Both the position numbers and the translations under genes were made by a program. From an uncultured Methylococcaceae bacterium (GTDB lineage: Bacteria > Pseudomonadota > Gammaproteobacteria > Methylococcales > Methylomonadaceae): 64,000 nt of DNA. The notes under the pieces were generated by a model, which saw only the letters and a list, made by a program, of their open reading frames with translations, made no database searches and was not told where the DNA came from. The stretch spans positions 1-64,000 of the forward strand of contig CAIYRS010000105.1 of the NCBI GenBank assembly GCA_903928685.1. The letters run 5' to 3'. Shown piece by piece: positions 48,432-56,549 of this stretch (within the stretch, counting starts at the first letter, position 1; every line of letters begins with the position of its first letter).

Positions 48432-48575
48432 GATGGTTTGTTGATGAACAATAAGCTTACAACCTGAAAAGGCTTCTGGAGCTAGGTAAGTAGAGTTATT
48501 AGTTTTGTTGATCAGCAATAAGCTTACAACCTGAAAAGGCTTCTGTAACTAGGAAAGTAGAAACATTAGTTTTCT
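48432..48575. repeat. Two-copy tandem repeat, period 67 bp
   Basis: AATAAGCTTACAACCTGAAA followed by AGGCTTCTG begins at 48450 and again at 48517, with GTTGAT before and TAG.TTTT after each. Two copies in direct order just upstream of ureD; could be a duplicated regulatory site. Confidence 0.8.
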
Positions 48576-48656
48576 TGATATTTTAATTATTATGGCAGTT
48601 GTAAAGAGAATGAATCTTTTAGCTATTTAGGCTAAGTAAACAAGGGTACTGGCAAA

Positions 48657-49496
48657 TTGAATCACAATAGCTTACAGGACGTTCTAATTAATCCCCAAGA
48701 TTGGCAAGCCCAACTAGACCTAGGCTTCGAACAGCAACACGGTAAAACCGTACTGGCACACCGTCGCCATCTCGGCCCGTTAACCGTGCAACGGCCCTTT
48801 TACCCAGAAGGCGAGGTTTGCCATGTCTATGTGTTGCATCCGCCTGGCGGTGTAGTGGCGGGTGATCGGTTGGCGATTAACATCAACGCCGCCAGCCACA
48901 GCGAGGCTTTGGTGACTACGCCAGCGGCAGGTAAGTTTTATCGCAGCGAAGGCAAGTTGGCGCGGCAAAGTGTGGCATTAAACGTAGCGGCAGACGCATC
49001 ATTAGAATGGTTGCCGCAAGAAACCATTGTTTACGAAGGCGCACAAGTTGCATCTGAAGTGCGATTGGATTTAGCGGCAGGGGCGCGGTTTCTCGGCTGG
49101 GAAGTGCTGGCATTAGGCCGACCTGCCGCGCAAGAAGGTTTCACCGTTGGCGAAGTTGGCATGAATTGGCGCATTTTCCGTGCGGGCCAGTTGTTTTACC
49201 GCGAGCGTTTGTTGATAGACGCACAAGCGTTTGCCGCCAACTGGGGTTTAAACGGACATTCCGCTTGCGGCACATTGTTCGTCTATCCCGCAAACGCCGC
49301 GCAATTGACAGCTGTGCAGGCATTGATTGGCGAAAATACAGGGCAGGGCGTGACGTTATTGGATGATTTGCTGATCTGCCGTGCTTTAGATGCCCGCGCC
49401 GATCGCTTACGAGATTTTTTCCAAGACGTTTGGCGCTTGTTACGGCCTGAAGTGATCGGGCGCGAAGCGTGTGCGCCGCGTATTTGGGCGACATGA
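48657..49496 (+). CDS. ureD: Urease accessory protein UreD
   Basis: A 279-residue chaperone that holds apo-urease for nickel loading. Family signature: VYVLHPPGGVVAGDRL, TTPAAGKFYRS, LEWLPQETIVYEGA, and C-terminal DLLICRALDARADRLRDFFQ. The start is TTG at 48657, with AAGGG upstream; no better ATG is present. Followed by a GTAGGGTACGC hairpin before ureA. Confidence 0.95.
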   Translation: MNHNSLQDVLINPQDWQAQLDLGFEQQHGKTVLAHRRHLGPLTVQRPFYPEGEVCHVYVLHPPGGVVAGDRLAININAASHSEALVTTPAAGKFYRSEGKLARQSVALNVAADASLEWLPQETIVYEGAQVASEVRLDLAAGARFLGWEVLALGRPAAQEGFTVGEVGMNWRIFRAGQLFYRERLLIDAQAFAANWGLNGHSACGTLFVYPANAAQLTAVQALIGENTGQGVTLLDDLLICRALDARADRLRDFFQDVWRLLRPEVIGREACAPRIWAT

Positions 49497-49502
49497 TTTT
49501 AT

Positions 49503-49565
49503 GTAGGGTACGCTTTGCGTACCTTTTAAAATAACAGCTAGAAAGGTACGCGCAGCGTACCCTAC
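49503..49565. repeat. GTAGGGTACGC hairpin family, copy 3
   Basis: Arms GTAGGGTACGC(T)TTGCGTACC and GGTACGCGCAGCGTACCCTAC between ureD and ureA; it ends 21 bp before the ureA start. Confidence 0.85.
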
Positions 49566-49586
49566 ATTTTGAACGAGGTATGACCG

Positions 49587-49889
49587 ATGCAACTCACCGC
49601 ACACGAAAAAGACAAGCTCCTAATCTTCACCGCCGCCTTATTGGCAGAGCGGCGCAAAGCCCGTGGCTTGAAGCTGAATTACCCCGAAGCCGTCGCCTAT
49701 ATCACCGCCGCCATTATGGAAGGCGCACGTGATGGGCGCACGGTTGCCGAACTGATGGAATACGGGCGCACCTTATTAAGCCGCGATGATGTGATGGAAG
49801 GCATCAGCGAAATGTTGCCCGATGTGCAGATAGAAGCGACTTTTCCCGATGGCACCAAATTAGTCACCGTGCATAACCCGATAGATTGA
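49587..49889 (+). CDS. ureA: Urease gamma subunit
   Basis: A 100-residue protein of normal length: [53 protein letters not shown] and HNPI at the end. In most bacteria ureB follows at once; here two unrelated gene blocks separate them (49886-51558). Confidence 0.97.
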   Translation: MQLTAHEKDKLLIFTAALLAERRKARGLKLNYPEAVAYITAAIMEGARDGRTVAELMEYGRTLLSRDDVMEGISEMLPDVQIEATFPDGTKLVTVHNPID

Positions 49890-49909
49890 ACCCGACAAAT
49901 GGCGCAGCC

Positions 49910-50929
49910 ATGCTAAGCAACGGTTATCGCTATTATTACAGCCAGCTCGATGCGGCTATGCAAAGCGCATACGAGGCCATGCTGGCGGGGGTAAAAAATT
50001 ATGCCGATGCAATCTTGCTGAACCCCAACTTTGCGCTGTACGAATCGGCAATCAGTGAATTGGTGCGTGCCGTTAAGCTAGATAATCCATCAGTTTTTTA
50101 TCTGGCTTCACAATACCAATACAGCATCGACGGCAACGCGATTTGGTACAAACCACAATACCTGTTCGACCGCGCCGCGCTGCAAATGATGGAATATCAA
50201 CTGTTGAATACGGTGGACAACATCGTCAACACCGCGATTGGTTGGGGAATGAATGATTATGACAAAGAGTTGGCCTTGCATGATTATCTCATCCAAAACG
50301 TGGCTTATGCCGCCGACAGCCAGTGGCAACAAAACCCGCCGGAAATCATTTACACCGCTTACGGCGCGTTGGTTAACAGGCAAGCGGTTTGCTCAGGCTT
50401 TGCCCATGCGCTGAAATTGCTGTTAGACCGTTGCGGAATAGATTGTTTGGTGGTGACGGGCGATTCATTCATGCCCGATAGCACGGTTTTGATCGCCCAT
50501 GCCTGGAACATCGTCAACATCAACCAGCATTTTTACCATGTCGATGCAACTTGGGATGCGCCGACTAACAAAAATCCGGCGGAATTGTTCCACCATTACT
50601 TTAACGTCACCGACCAAGAAATCGCCATCGACCATCAATGGCAACGGGATATGCCTAGCTGTTATGCCACGGAATACAATTATTTTGTTCACCAAGGGCT
50701 GAATGTTGCCGATGAATCGACGTTGATGCAGTGGCTACAACATGCCATCGGCAATAAAAATCCGAGCTTGGTGTTTAAATATTCGGGCGGTAATTCGGTG
50801 ATGGATAACGATAAGCTTAACGCGATGATTGCTGATTCTTTGCAACAGTTTGGTTATAACTCGCTGAGCTGGAGCTTGTCATTTAATGATCGGCAGAAGA
50901 TATTTAATGTGGAGTTTAGTTATGGTTAA
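49910..50929 (+). CDS. Transglutaminase-like cysteine-protease-fold protein
   Basis: A 339-residue cytosolic protein. The catalytic triad of the transglutaminase-like fold is clear: Cys in RQAVCSGFAHALKLLLD, His in IAHAWNIVNI, Asp in FYHVDATWD. These resemble bacterial peptidase-like proteins of the same superfamily; the substrate is unknown. No signal peptide. It sits between ureA and ureB, an abnormal location. The ATG at 49910 is chosen; a TTG at 49886 would overlap the ureA stop codon. Confidence 0.82.
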   Translation: MLSNGYRYYYSQLDAAMQSAYEAMLAGVKNYADAILLNPNFALYESAISELVRAVKLDNPSVFYLASQYQYSIDGNAIWYKPQYLFDRAALQMMEYQLLNTVDNIVNTAIGWGMNDYDKELALHDYLIQNVAYAADSQWQQNPPEIIYTAYGALVNRQAVCSGFAHALKLLLDRCGIDCLVVTGDSFMPDSTVLIAHAWNIVNINQHFYHVDATWDAPTNKNPAELFHHYFNVTDQEIAIDHQWQRDMPSCYATEYNYFVHQGLNVADESTLMQWLQHAIGNKNPSLVFKYSGGNSVMDNDKLNAMIADSLQQFGYNSLSWSLSFNDRQKIFNVEFSYG

Positions 50930-50980
50930 GTATCGCGCTACCTTGGCAAAGGTATTGCCCAACACATTTCGAGGAAACCG

Positions 50981-51274
50981 ATGAAAACAGTAGAAAATAA
51001 TGTCAACTTCACCGTGAAACTGGATGCTGTTGACAACAATCGGCTTAGCGCTTTAGCCGCATTAAAAAAACAAACTCCGCAAGCTGTTTTAAATCAGGCG
51101 GTTCACGATTATTTGTTACGGGAAATGGCGCGTCAGTCGTTTATTAATGAAGCCAACGACTCTTGGGAAAATTATGCCCAAACCGGACAGCATATTAGCT
51201 TGGAGGAGTTTGCGGATTGGGTCGATACGGTACAGCACCAGCCTGATACGTCTATGCCGATATGCCACAAGTAA
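50981..51274 (+). CDS. Ribbon-helix-helix antitoxin
   Basis: A 97-residue protein; VNFTVKLDAVDNNRLSALAALKKQTPQAVL is the strand-helix-helix of a CopG/ParD-type repressor, followed by a helix-rich acidic tail that binds the toxin. Overlaps the toxin gene by 13 bp. Preceded by GAGGAAA. Confidence 0.87.
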   Translation: MKTVENNVNFTVKLDAVDNNRLSALAALKKQTPQAVLNQAVHDYLLREMARQSFINEANDSWENYAQTGQHISLEEFADWVDTVQHQPDTSMPICHK

Positions 51275-51558
51275 TACTGACCGAAAAAGCCAGTAGTGAT
51301 ATTTTCAGGCTATACCAGTTTTTGTTGGTGCAAAATGAGTCGGCGGCAAAACGGGCAGTGCAGACTATAAAATCAGCTTTCACATTACTGAGAGAACATC
51401 CTGAATTAGGTCGTCAAGTTGAAAACGCACCGCAATTAAAAGAGTTATTGATAGACTTTGGCAGCAGCGGTTATACGGCTTTGTACCGTTTTGAGCAAAA
51501 TACCGATCAAGTGATTATTCTGGCAATACGCCATCAACGCGAGGCGGGCTATCAATAG
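51262..51558 (+). CDS. ParE/RelE-family toxin
   Basis: A 98-residue protein: VILTEKASSDIFRLYQFL, LLREHPELGRQVEN, LIDFGSSGYTALYRF, VIILAIRHQREAGY, the standard layout of ParE/RelE toxins. The family includes gyrase poisons and mRNA interferases; sequence alone does not decide. Part of the insertion between ureA and ureB. Confidence 0.9.
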   Translation: MPQVILTEKASSDIFRLYQFLLVQNESAAKRAVQTIKSAFTLLREHPELGRQVENAPQLKELLIDFGSSGYTALYRFEQNTDQVIILAIRHQREAGYQ

Positions 51559-51612
51559 TTGGCCCGGTTTAAAATTAAAGTGTGTTTTCGCTTATTTCCA
51601 AATTTCAGTAGC

Positions 51613-51693
51613 GTAGGTTGGGTTAGCGATAGCGTAACCCAACGTTTGTAAAGCCCATTTGTTGGGTTACGGCTATAGCCTAACCCAACCTAC
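51613..51693. repeat. GTAGGTTGG hairpin family
   Basis: An 81-bp element with GTAGGTTGGGTTA / TAACCCAACCTAC outer arms and an internal inverted copy (TTAGCGATAGCGTAACCCAA). It ends 17 bp before ureB. Confidence 0.8.
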
Positions 51694-51709
51694 CATTCAG
51701 GAGTCCCCC

Positions 51710-52042
51710 ATGATCCCCGGAGAAATCATCCCCGCCGCTGGCGAGATTGAATTAAATGCTGGTTGCGAAACCCTCACGATAGTGGTCGCTAACAGCGGCG
51801 ACCGCCCGATTCAAGTCGGTTCACATTACCATTTTTATGAAACCAATCCCGCTTTGGAATTTGACCGTGAAGCCGCACGTGGCTTTCGCTTGGACATTCC
51901 CGCAGGCACGGCGGTGCGTTTCGAGCCAGGCCAACAACGGCAAATCCAGTTGGTGCCATTCGGTGGTTTGCGCCGCGTGTATGGCTTTCGCAATGCCGTC
52001 ATGGGCGATTTGGATGCTACTTCAGCGGAGACAAAATTATGA
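51710..52042 (+). CDS. ureB: Urease beta subunit
   Basis: A 110-residue protein of normal length: [64 protein letters not shown]. The ATG at 51710 follows CAGGAG and gives the family start; the longer frame is in repeat sequence. Overlaps ureC by 4 bp. Confidence 0.97.
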   Translation: MIPGEIIPAAGEIELNAGCETLTIVVANSGDRPIQVGSHYHFYETNPALEFDREAARGFRLDIPAGTAVRFEPGQQRQIQLVPFGGLRRVYGFRNAVMGDLDATSAETKL

Positions 52043-53775
52043 GCAAAATCAGCAGACAAGCCTACGCCGACATGTTCGGCCCTACCGTTGGCGATAAAGT
52101 GCGGCTAGGCGATAGCGAATTGTTTTTACAGGTCGAAGCCGACCGCACCATTTACGGCGAAGAAGTCAAATTCGGCGGTGGTAAAGTCATCCGCGACGGC
52201 ATGGGGCAAAGCCAAGTCGATTCCAAAATCGCGATGGACATGGTGATTACCAACGCCTTGATTATCGACTACTGGGGCATCATCAAAGCGGATGTCGGCG
52301 TGAAAAACGGGCGTATCGCCGCAATCGGCAAAGCGGGCAACCCCGACATCCAATCCGGCGTAGACATGATTATCGGCCCCGGCACGGAAATCATCGCGGG
52401 CGAGGGCAATATCCTCACAGCAGGCGGTATTGACGCGCACATCCATTTCATTTGTCCGCAACAAATTGAAGAAGCCTTAAATTCTGGCGTAACGACCATG
52501 ATCGGCGGCGGCACCGGCCCAGCAACAGGCACGAACGCCACCACCTGCACACCCGGCCCTTGGCATCTGCAACAAATGTTGTTGGCTTTGGATGGCTTCC
52601 CGATGAATTTTGGCTTGCTCGGCAAAGGCAACGCCAGCTTGCCGGGCGGCTTGGAAGAACAAATCCAAGCAGGCGCGATGGGTTTAAAGCTGCACGAAGA
52701 TTGGGGCACAACCCCCGCCGCCATCGACTGCTGCCTAAGCGTTGCCGAAAAATACGACGTGCAAGTGGCGATCCACACCGACACTCTCAACGAATCCGGT
52801 TTTGTCGAAGACACCATCGCCGCCTTTCAAGGCCGCACCATCCACACTTACCACACCGAAGGCGCGGGCGGCGGTCATGCGCCGGACATCATCAAAGCCT
52901 GCGGTTTGCCGAACGTATTGCCGTCGTCCACCAACCCGACGCGGCCTTACACCATCAACACCGTGGACGAACATCTGGACATGCTGATGGTCTGCCATCA
53001 CCTCGACCCCAGCATCCCCGAAGATGTCGCCTTCGCCGAATCGCGCATCCGCCGCGAAACCATCGCCGCCGAAGACATCCTGCACGACTTAGGCGCGTTC
53101 TCGATGATCTCCTCCGACTCGCAAGCCATGGGCCGCGTCGGCGAAGTCATCCTCCGCACCTGGCAAACGGCGCATAAAATGAAAATCCAACGCGGACATC
53201 TATCGCCCCCCTCTCCTGATGGGAGAGGGGCTGGGGGTGAGGGTGATCCCGGCAACGACAACTTCCGCATCAAACGCTACATCGCCAAATACACCATCAA
53301 CCCCGCCATCAGCCACGGCATCGCCCATGAAGTCGGCTCGATAGAAGTCGGCAAACTTGCCGATTTGGTACTGTGGAATCCGGCGTTTTTCGGCGTGAAA
53401 CCCAGTCTGATCTTAAAAGGCGGACTTATCGCCGCCGCCGCGATGGGCGACCCCAACGCCTCCATCCCCACCCCGCAACCCGTCCATTACCGCCCCATGT
53501 TCGGCGCGTTCGGTGTCACCGCCGCCGCTACGTCCATGATTTTCCTCCCCCAAGCGGCGGTAGAAGGCGGCGTACCTGCCAATTTGGGTTTGCGTAAACG
53601 CATCGGCATCGTCAAAAACACCCGCAACATCGGCAAGAAAGATATGATTCACAACGCCTACCAACCCGTCATGGAAGTTGACCCGCAAACCTATGCGGTA
53701 CGGGCGGATGGGCAATTGTTGACGTGTGAGCCAGTGGCAGTGTTGCCGTTTGCTCAGCGGTATTTTTTGTTTTGA
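52039..53775 (+). CDS. ureC: Urease alpha (catalytic) subunit, with an in-frame repeat insertion
   Basis: A 578-residue protein, about ten residues longer than usual. All nickel-site residues are in place: the HxH of [14 protein letters not shown] (about 134-136), the carbamylated Lys217 (GLKLHEDW), His in AIHTDTLN and [13 protein letters not shown], and Asp in [11 protein letters not shown]; the flap His region [19 protein letters not shown] is normal. Around residues 389-402 the usual short stretch between QRG and NDNFR is replaced by one encoded by a REP-like palindrome (53205-53246), low-complexity in Gly, Pro and Ser. The insertion lies in what should be a surface loop, so activity may be kept. 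Hydrolyses urea to ammonia and carbamate. Confidence 0.95.
   Translation: MSKISRQAYADMFGPTVGDKVRLGDSELFLQVEADRTIYGEEVKFGGGKVIRDGMGQSQVDSKIAMDMVITNALIIDYWGIIKADVGVKNGRIAAIGKAGNPDIQSGVDMIIGPGTEIIAGEGNILTAGGIDAHIHFICPQQIEEALNSGVTTMIGGGTGPATGTNATTCTPGPWHLQQMLLALDGFPMNFGLLGKGNASLPGGLEEQIQAGAMGLKLHEDWGTTPAAIDCCLSVAEKYDVQVAIHTDTLNESGFVEDTIAAFQGRTIHTYHTEGAGGGHAPDIIKACGLPNVLPSSTNPTRPYTINTVDEHLDMLMVCHHLDPSIPEDVAFAESRIRRETIAAEDILHDLGAFSMISSDSQAMGRVGEVILRTWQTAHKMKIQRGHLSPPSPDGRGAGGEGDPGNDNFRIKRYIAKYTINPAISHGIAHEVGSIEVGKLADLVLWNPAFFGVKPSLILKGGLIAAAAMGDPNASIPTPQPVHYRPMFGAFGVTAAATSMIFLPQAAVEGGVPANLGLRKRIGIVKNTRNIGKKDMIHNAYQPVMEVDPQTYAVRADGQLLTCEPVAVLPFAQRYFLF
53205..53246. repeat. REP-like palindrome inside ureC
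   Basis: CCCCCCTCTCCTGATGGGAG and AGGGGCTGGGGGTGAGGG form a hairpin-plus-tail element, the same design as the copies at 44424-44460 and 44490-44528. It lies entirely within ureC and adds roughly 33 bases (11 codons) relative to usual UreC, keeping frame. Confidence 0.85.
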
Positions 53776-53793
53776 GTGGTGGGATGCAATACG

Positions 53794-53892
53794 GTAGGTC
53801 GGGTTAGATTTTTGAGCGTAGCGAGAAAACGTAACCCGACACATCCATAAATTGGAGTTTTGTCGGGTTACGCTATCGCTAACCCGACCTAC
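53794..53892. repeat. GTAGGTCGGG hairpin family
   Basis: Arms GTAGGTCGGGTTA and TAACCCGACCTAC with internal inverted segments (AGCGTAGCGAGAAAACGTAACCCGACA region). A GTAGGTTGG relative. It marks the end of the ureBC block and may terminate both ureC and the convergent lipoprotein gene. Confidence 0.8.
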
Positions 53893-53895
53893 GGA

Positions 53896-54453
53896 CTACT
53901 TAGCGGGTTCAGTTATATCTGCTGCTTTAACTTGTAATTTAGCTTTTTCAGCTTCCGCTTTTGCGGTTTCAGCTACTGATTTTGCTTTCTCAGCTTGCAA
54001 CTCAGCTATTCTTGTTACATTGAAGAACACTTCTTTAAATAATTCCTTAACATCTCTGTCATGTATTGTGTTATTTATGCTTGCTTCGCAAATTCGAAAG
54101 AGAGCTTCTCTAGCTAGCAGAACCAGTTCATCTCGTCCCGCTAATTCAAGTGCAGTTGTGTTAAATGAGGTATCAATATTACCATTTGGGCCGTTTGGTA
54201 ATTGCAAACTTCCTTTTATTGCATTCAGAAATGACAATGCAACATCGGGCGCTGGCTCTGAGCATGATCTAATCCTAGTTGTTTGCTTATCTCCGTATTG
54301 TATGGTCAAAAGTTCTCCACGACGAGAAGCATCGTAATCAGCAAGATAAACACTTGCACCATCTAAGGATTTAATTTTTGATCCAGTTTCAGCGCATCCA
54401 GATAATAAAAAGATTAAATAACTTAATAAAAGCCATCTAATAACCATCATCAT
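53896..54453 (-). CDS. Lipoprotein of unknown function
   Basis: A 185-residue protein with a lipoprotein signal ending LLSGCAE (Cys20). The middle (40-140) is a mixed region with conserved-looking Cys residues (RSCSEPAPD and FRICEAS); the last 45 residues are an Ala/Lys/Glu-rich helix (AELQAEKAKSVAETAKAEAE), probably coiled coil. Convergent with ureC and in the gap between ureC and ureE. No family recognised. Confidence 0.72.
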   Translation of the reverse strand: MMMVIRWLLLSYLIFLLSGCAETGSKIKSLDGASVYLADYDASRRGELLTIQYGDKQTTRIRSCSEPAPDVALSFLNAIKGSLQLPNGPNGNIDTSFNTTALELAGRDELVLLAREALFRICEASINNTIHDRDVKELFKEVFFNVTRIAELQAEKAKSVAETAKAEAEKAKLQVKAADITEPAK

Positions 54454-54502
54454 AATTAAGCCTCAATTTAAAAATTAAAATCAGAATGTTACCATTAGCT
54501 TG

Positions 54503-54582
54503 GTAGGGTGGGCAACGCTGTTCTGCCCACCATCGATAACGGCAAAAGGTGGGCAAACGATAAAGCTGTTTGCCCACCCTAC
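54503..54582. repeat. GTAGGGTGGGCA hairpin family, copy 1
   Basis: An 80-bp element with GTAGGGTGGGCA / TGCCCACCCTAC ends and inner GCTGTTCTGCCCACC. Related copies: 57593-57650 (partial), 59651-59720 and a half copy at 6240-6271. Confidence 0.8.
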
Positions 54583-54599
54583 ATTGATACCTGAGTAAG

Positions 54600-54677
54600 T
54601 TGGATTCGCCTTAACAATCCACCATTTCGAAAGCTGATGGTTGCGTTAAACATGGCGGTTTGCTTCGCGAAACCACC
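54600..54677. repeat. GGATTCGCC...CGAAACC repeat, copy 1
   Basis: GGATTCGCCTTAACAATCCA at the left and GGCGGTTTGC(TTC)GCGAAACC at the right; a second copy is at 55437-55517 with the same order. Each pair flanks a toxin-antitoxin module (54726-55357). Confidence 0.7.
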
Positions 54678-54725
54678 CTACGCACTAAAATAAACATCTA
54701 TTTCAATTCCAAAGGAGTTTTTGCC

Positions 54726-54992
54726 ATGTCTACCCTGACTGAAGAAATCATCCATGATTTGGCTGAGTTGCCGACTGAAATGCAAATGGAAACACTGGAT
54801 TTTATTCGATTTCTTAAAACTAAATGGGTAAGCCAACATGCGTTGCAAACAGTGGCTGAAAATAATGGCGTTGCGCTTGCGGAGCTATTAGATAAGGCGG
54901 CAACAAGCGATTTGTTTGCAGATATTGCCGATCCTATTGCTTGGCAACGCGAAATTCGCCAGGACCGTCCGTTATCCGGTAGGGAAGAATGA
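54726..54992 (+). CDS. DUF2281-like antitoxin of a VapC module
   Basis: An 88-residue protein. N-terminal EEIIHDLAELPTEMQMETLD and FIRFLKTKW is a conserved helical motif shared with the antitoxin at 56280. The C-terminal part (DIADPIAWQREIRQDRPLSG) is the region that usually wraps the VapC toxin. The ATG at 54726 follows AAAGGAG. Overlaps the toxin by 4 bp. Confidence 0.82.
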   Translation: MSTLTEEIIHDLAELPTEMQMETLDFIRFLKTKWVSQHALQTVAENNGVALAELLDKAATSDLFADIADPIAWQREIRQDRPLSGREE

Positions 54993-55357
54993 TGCTGTTG
55001 TTGGACAGTAATATCATTATTTACGCCCACCAGTCTGACTATCAGCACATCCGCGATTTTATCCGCAATAAAGCCATTCATGTCTCGGCAATCAGCTATC
55101 TTGAAACGTTGGGATACCATAGGATTTCTCCTCAAGAAAAGCTGGCTTTGCAAAAGTTCTTTGCGATGATTACGCCGTTGCCGATTTCTCATCTCGTCAT
55201 CCAAAAGGCCACCGAATTACGTCAACAAAAGAAATTATCAGTCGGTGATGCCGTGATTGCAGCAACGGCATTGATTTACAATAAAACCTTAGTGACACGC
55301 AACACCAAAGATTTTGACTGGATTACTGGCTTGGAATTGATCAACCCCTTTGAGTAA
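54989..55357 (+). CDS. VapC-type PIN toxin
   Basis: A 122-residue PIN protein: MLLLDSNIIIYAH (catalytic Asp), SYLETLGYHRI, SVGDAVIAATALIYN and LVTRNTKDFDWI. All four acidic positions are represented. Predicted RNase toxin with its antitoxin upstream. Confidence 0.9.
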   Translation: MMLLLDSNIIIYAHQSDYQHIRDFIRNKAIHVSAISYLETLGYHRISPQEKLALQKFFAMITPLPISHLVIQKATELRQQKKLSVGDAVIAATALIYNKTLVTRNTKDFDWITGLELINPFE

Positions 55358-55372
55358 TGACATTAACTAACC

Positions 55373-55392
55373 ATGCTAAAACTAACCGAACT
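55373..55392 (+). other. 20-bp exact copy of the ureE start
   Basis: ATGCTAAAACTAACCGAACT occurs here and at 58546, where it is the first 20 bases of ureE. After it the sequences differ. It may be the remnant of an older ureE start displaced when the region was rearranged, or chance. Confidence 0.5.
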
Positions 55393-55436
55393 AACTTGGT
55401 GGGCGGCGCTGTTATGCCCACCATTAACCCGTAAGG

Positions 55437-55517
55437 TGGATTCGCCTTAGCAATCCACCATTTCGAAGGCTGGGTGTTGCGTTGAATATGGCGGTTTGCT
55501 AACGCGAAACCGCTCTA
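55437..55517. repeat. GGATTCGCC...CGAAACC repeat, copy 2
   Basis: Second copy of 54600-54677 (GGATTCGCCTTAGCAATCCA ... GCTAACGCGAAACC). Confidence 0.7.
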
Positions 55518-55613
55518 CGAACTAACAAAAGAGTAAAACTTAGAATCTATTTTCACAATTTCCCTGTACAAACGTGGGAATGAAAACATAAAAGCCCGTT
55601 ATTGGTTTTTAAT

Positions 55614-55808
55614 ATGCCACCAAAAATTAAAGAATTAATCCGCTCTTTGGAAGAAGCTGGTTTTGTCAACAGAGGCGGCAAAGGTAGCCATAGAAATTTT
55701 GAGCATCCGCAGGGGTGCCGTATTACCCTATCTGGGCAAGTCGGCGATGATGCCAAGCCTTACCAGGTGCGCGAAGCCAGGAAAAAAATTGAGGAATCAA
55801 AATCATGA
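55614..55808 (+). CDS. hicA: HicA toxin
   Basis: A 64-residue double-stranded-RNA-binding-fold mRNA interferase. GFVNRGGKGSHRNFEHP holds the catalytic His of HicA (GGKGSH). The ATG at 55614 is chosen over a TTG 12 bp earlier. Overlaps hicB by 4 bp; toxin-first order is typical of hicAB. Confidence 0.93.
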   Translation: MPPKIKELIRSLEEAGFVNRGGKGSHRNFEHPQGCRITLSGQVGDDAKPYQVREARKKIEESKS

Positions 55809-56044
55809 AAGACAGTGACCGCTATGTGAAAATTGTCGAATGGTCTGAGGAAGATGGCTGCTTCGTGGGCTTTTGCCCTGGTGTTATTGGTGCTTGTTGT
55901 CACGGCGACAATGAAGTCGAAGTGTATGCCGAGCTGTGCCAGATTGTGGATGAATGGCTTACTACACTAAAAAATGACGGTAAGCCTTTACCTTTGCCTA
56001 CCGTGGGCAAGGGTTTTGTCGATCAGATTTTGAATGTTGCTTAA
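55805..56044 (+). CDS. hicB: HicB antitoxin
   Basis: A 79-residue HicB-like protein: KIVEWSEEDGCFVGFCPGVIG is the partial RNase H-fold, followed by EVEVYAELCQIVDEWL and a C-terminal PLPLPTVGK. It has no separate DNA-binding domain, as in the short HicB type. Neutralises HicA. Confidence 0.9.
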   Translation: MKDSDRYVKIVEWSEEDGCFVGFCPGVIGACCHGDNEVEVYAELCQIVDEWLTTLKNDGKPLPLPTVGKGFVDQILNVA

Positions 56045-56095
56045 GCCAGCCATATAGTTTGGTACGGTGGGCAACCTGTAAGGTGGATTCGCGTC

Positions 56096-56219
56096 AACGC
56101 GATAAGATGCGCTAAATAGGATGTGCTGTACCCACAGGGCATAAAAGGCACGAAGCGCATCTGTCGAGGACAAACGCGAATGATGCGCCTCCTGTCGTCG
56201 GCACATCCTATTTTGGTTT
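56096..56219. repeat. Inverted repeat around AATAGGATGTGC
   Basis: AAATAGGATGTGC near 56113 pairs with GCACATCCTATTT near 56205-56217; within lie AAGGCACGAAGCGCATC and GATGCGCCTCC. A 124-bp palindromic element between hicB and the next module; no gene. Confidence 0.6.
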
Positions 56220-56279
56220 ATTGCCAATCTCCGTTTTGGAACAAATAATAAAACCCCATTGATTTACCGGAGTAATCCC

Positions 56280-56549
56280 ATGTCCATAATTAGCGAAGAA
56301 ATCGCCCAAAACCTGCCCGATTTGCCGCTTGAAATGCAGCAAGAAACGCTGGATTTTGTCTTGTTTTTAAAAGCAAAGTTGGCAAGCCGAGCTGATAACT
56401 TGATAGAACCCTTTGAAACCCGCAACCAACAAGCTGATGCCGCGTGGGCTGACTATCAGCTTAGCGGCAAAAGTGTCGGTAACGAGGCGGTCATGGCTTG
56501 GCTGGACACTTGGGGGACAGACCAAGAAAGTTCATGTCCTCAAATCTGA
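56280..56549 (+). CDS. DUF2281-like antitoxin of a ParE module
   Basis: An 89-residue protein whose N-terminus EEIAQNLPDLPLEMQQETLD and FVLFLKAKL matches the antitoxin at 54726, but whose C-terminus (NEAVMAWLDTWG) is the tail seen with ParE/RelE toxins. ATG 56280 follows CCGGAG. Overlaps the toxin gene by 16 bp. Since that toxin is frameshifted, the antitoxin may be an orphan. Confidence 0.82.
   Translation: MSIISEEIAQNLPDLPLEMQQETLDFVLFLKAKLASRADNLIEPFETRNQQADAAWADYQLSGKSVGNEAVMAWLDTWGTDQESSCPQI

Noticed and set aside
52560..53177. 205-codon frame inside ureC
   Set aside because: Arg/His-rich shadow of the ureC sequence in another frame; ureC is certain.
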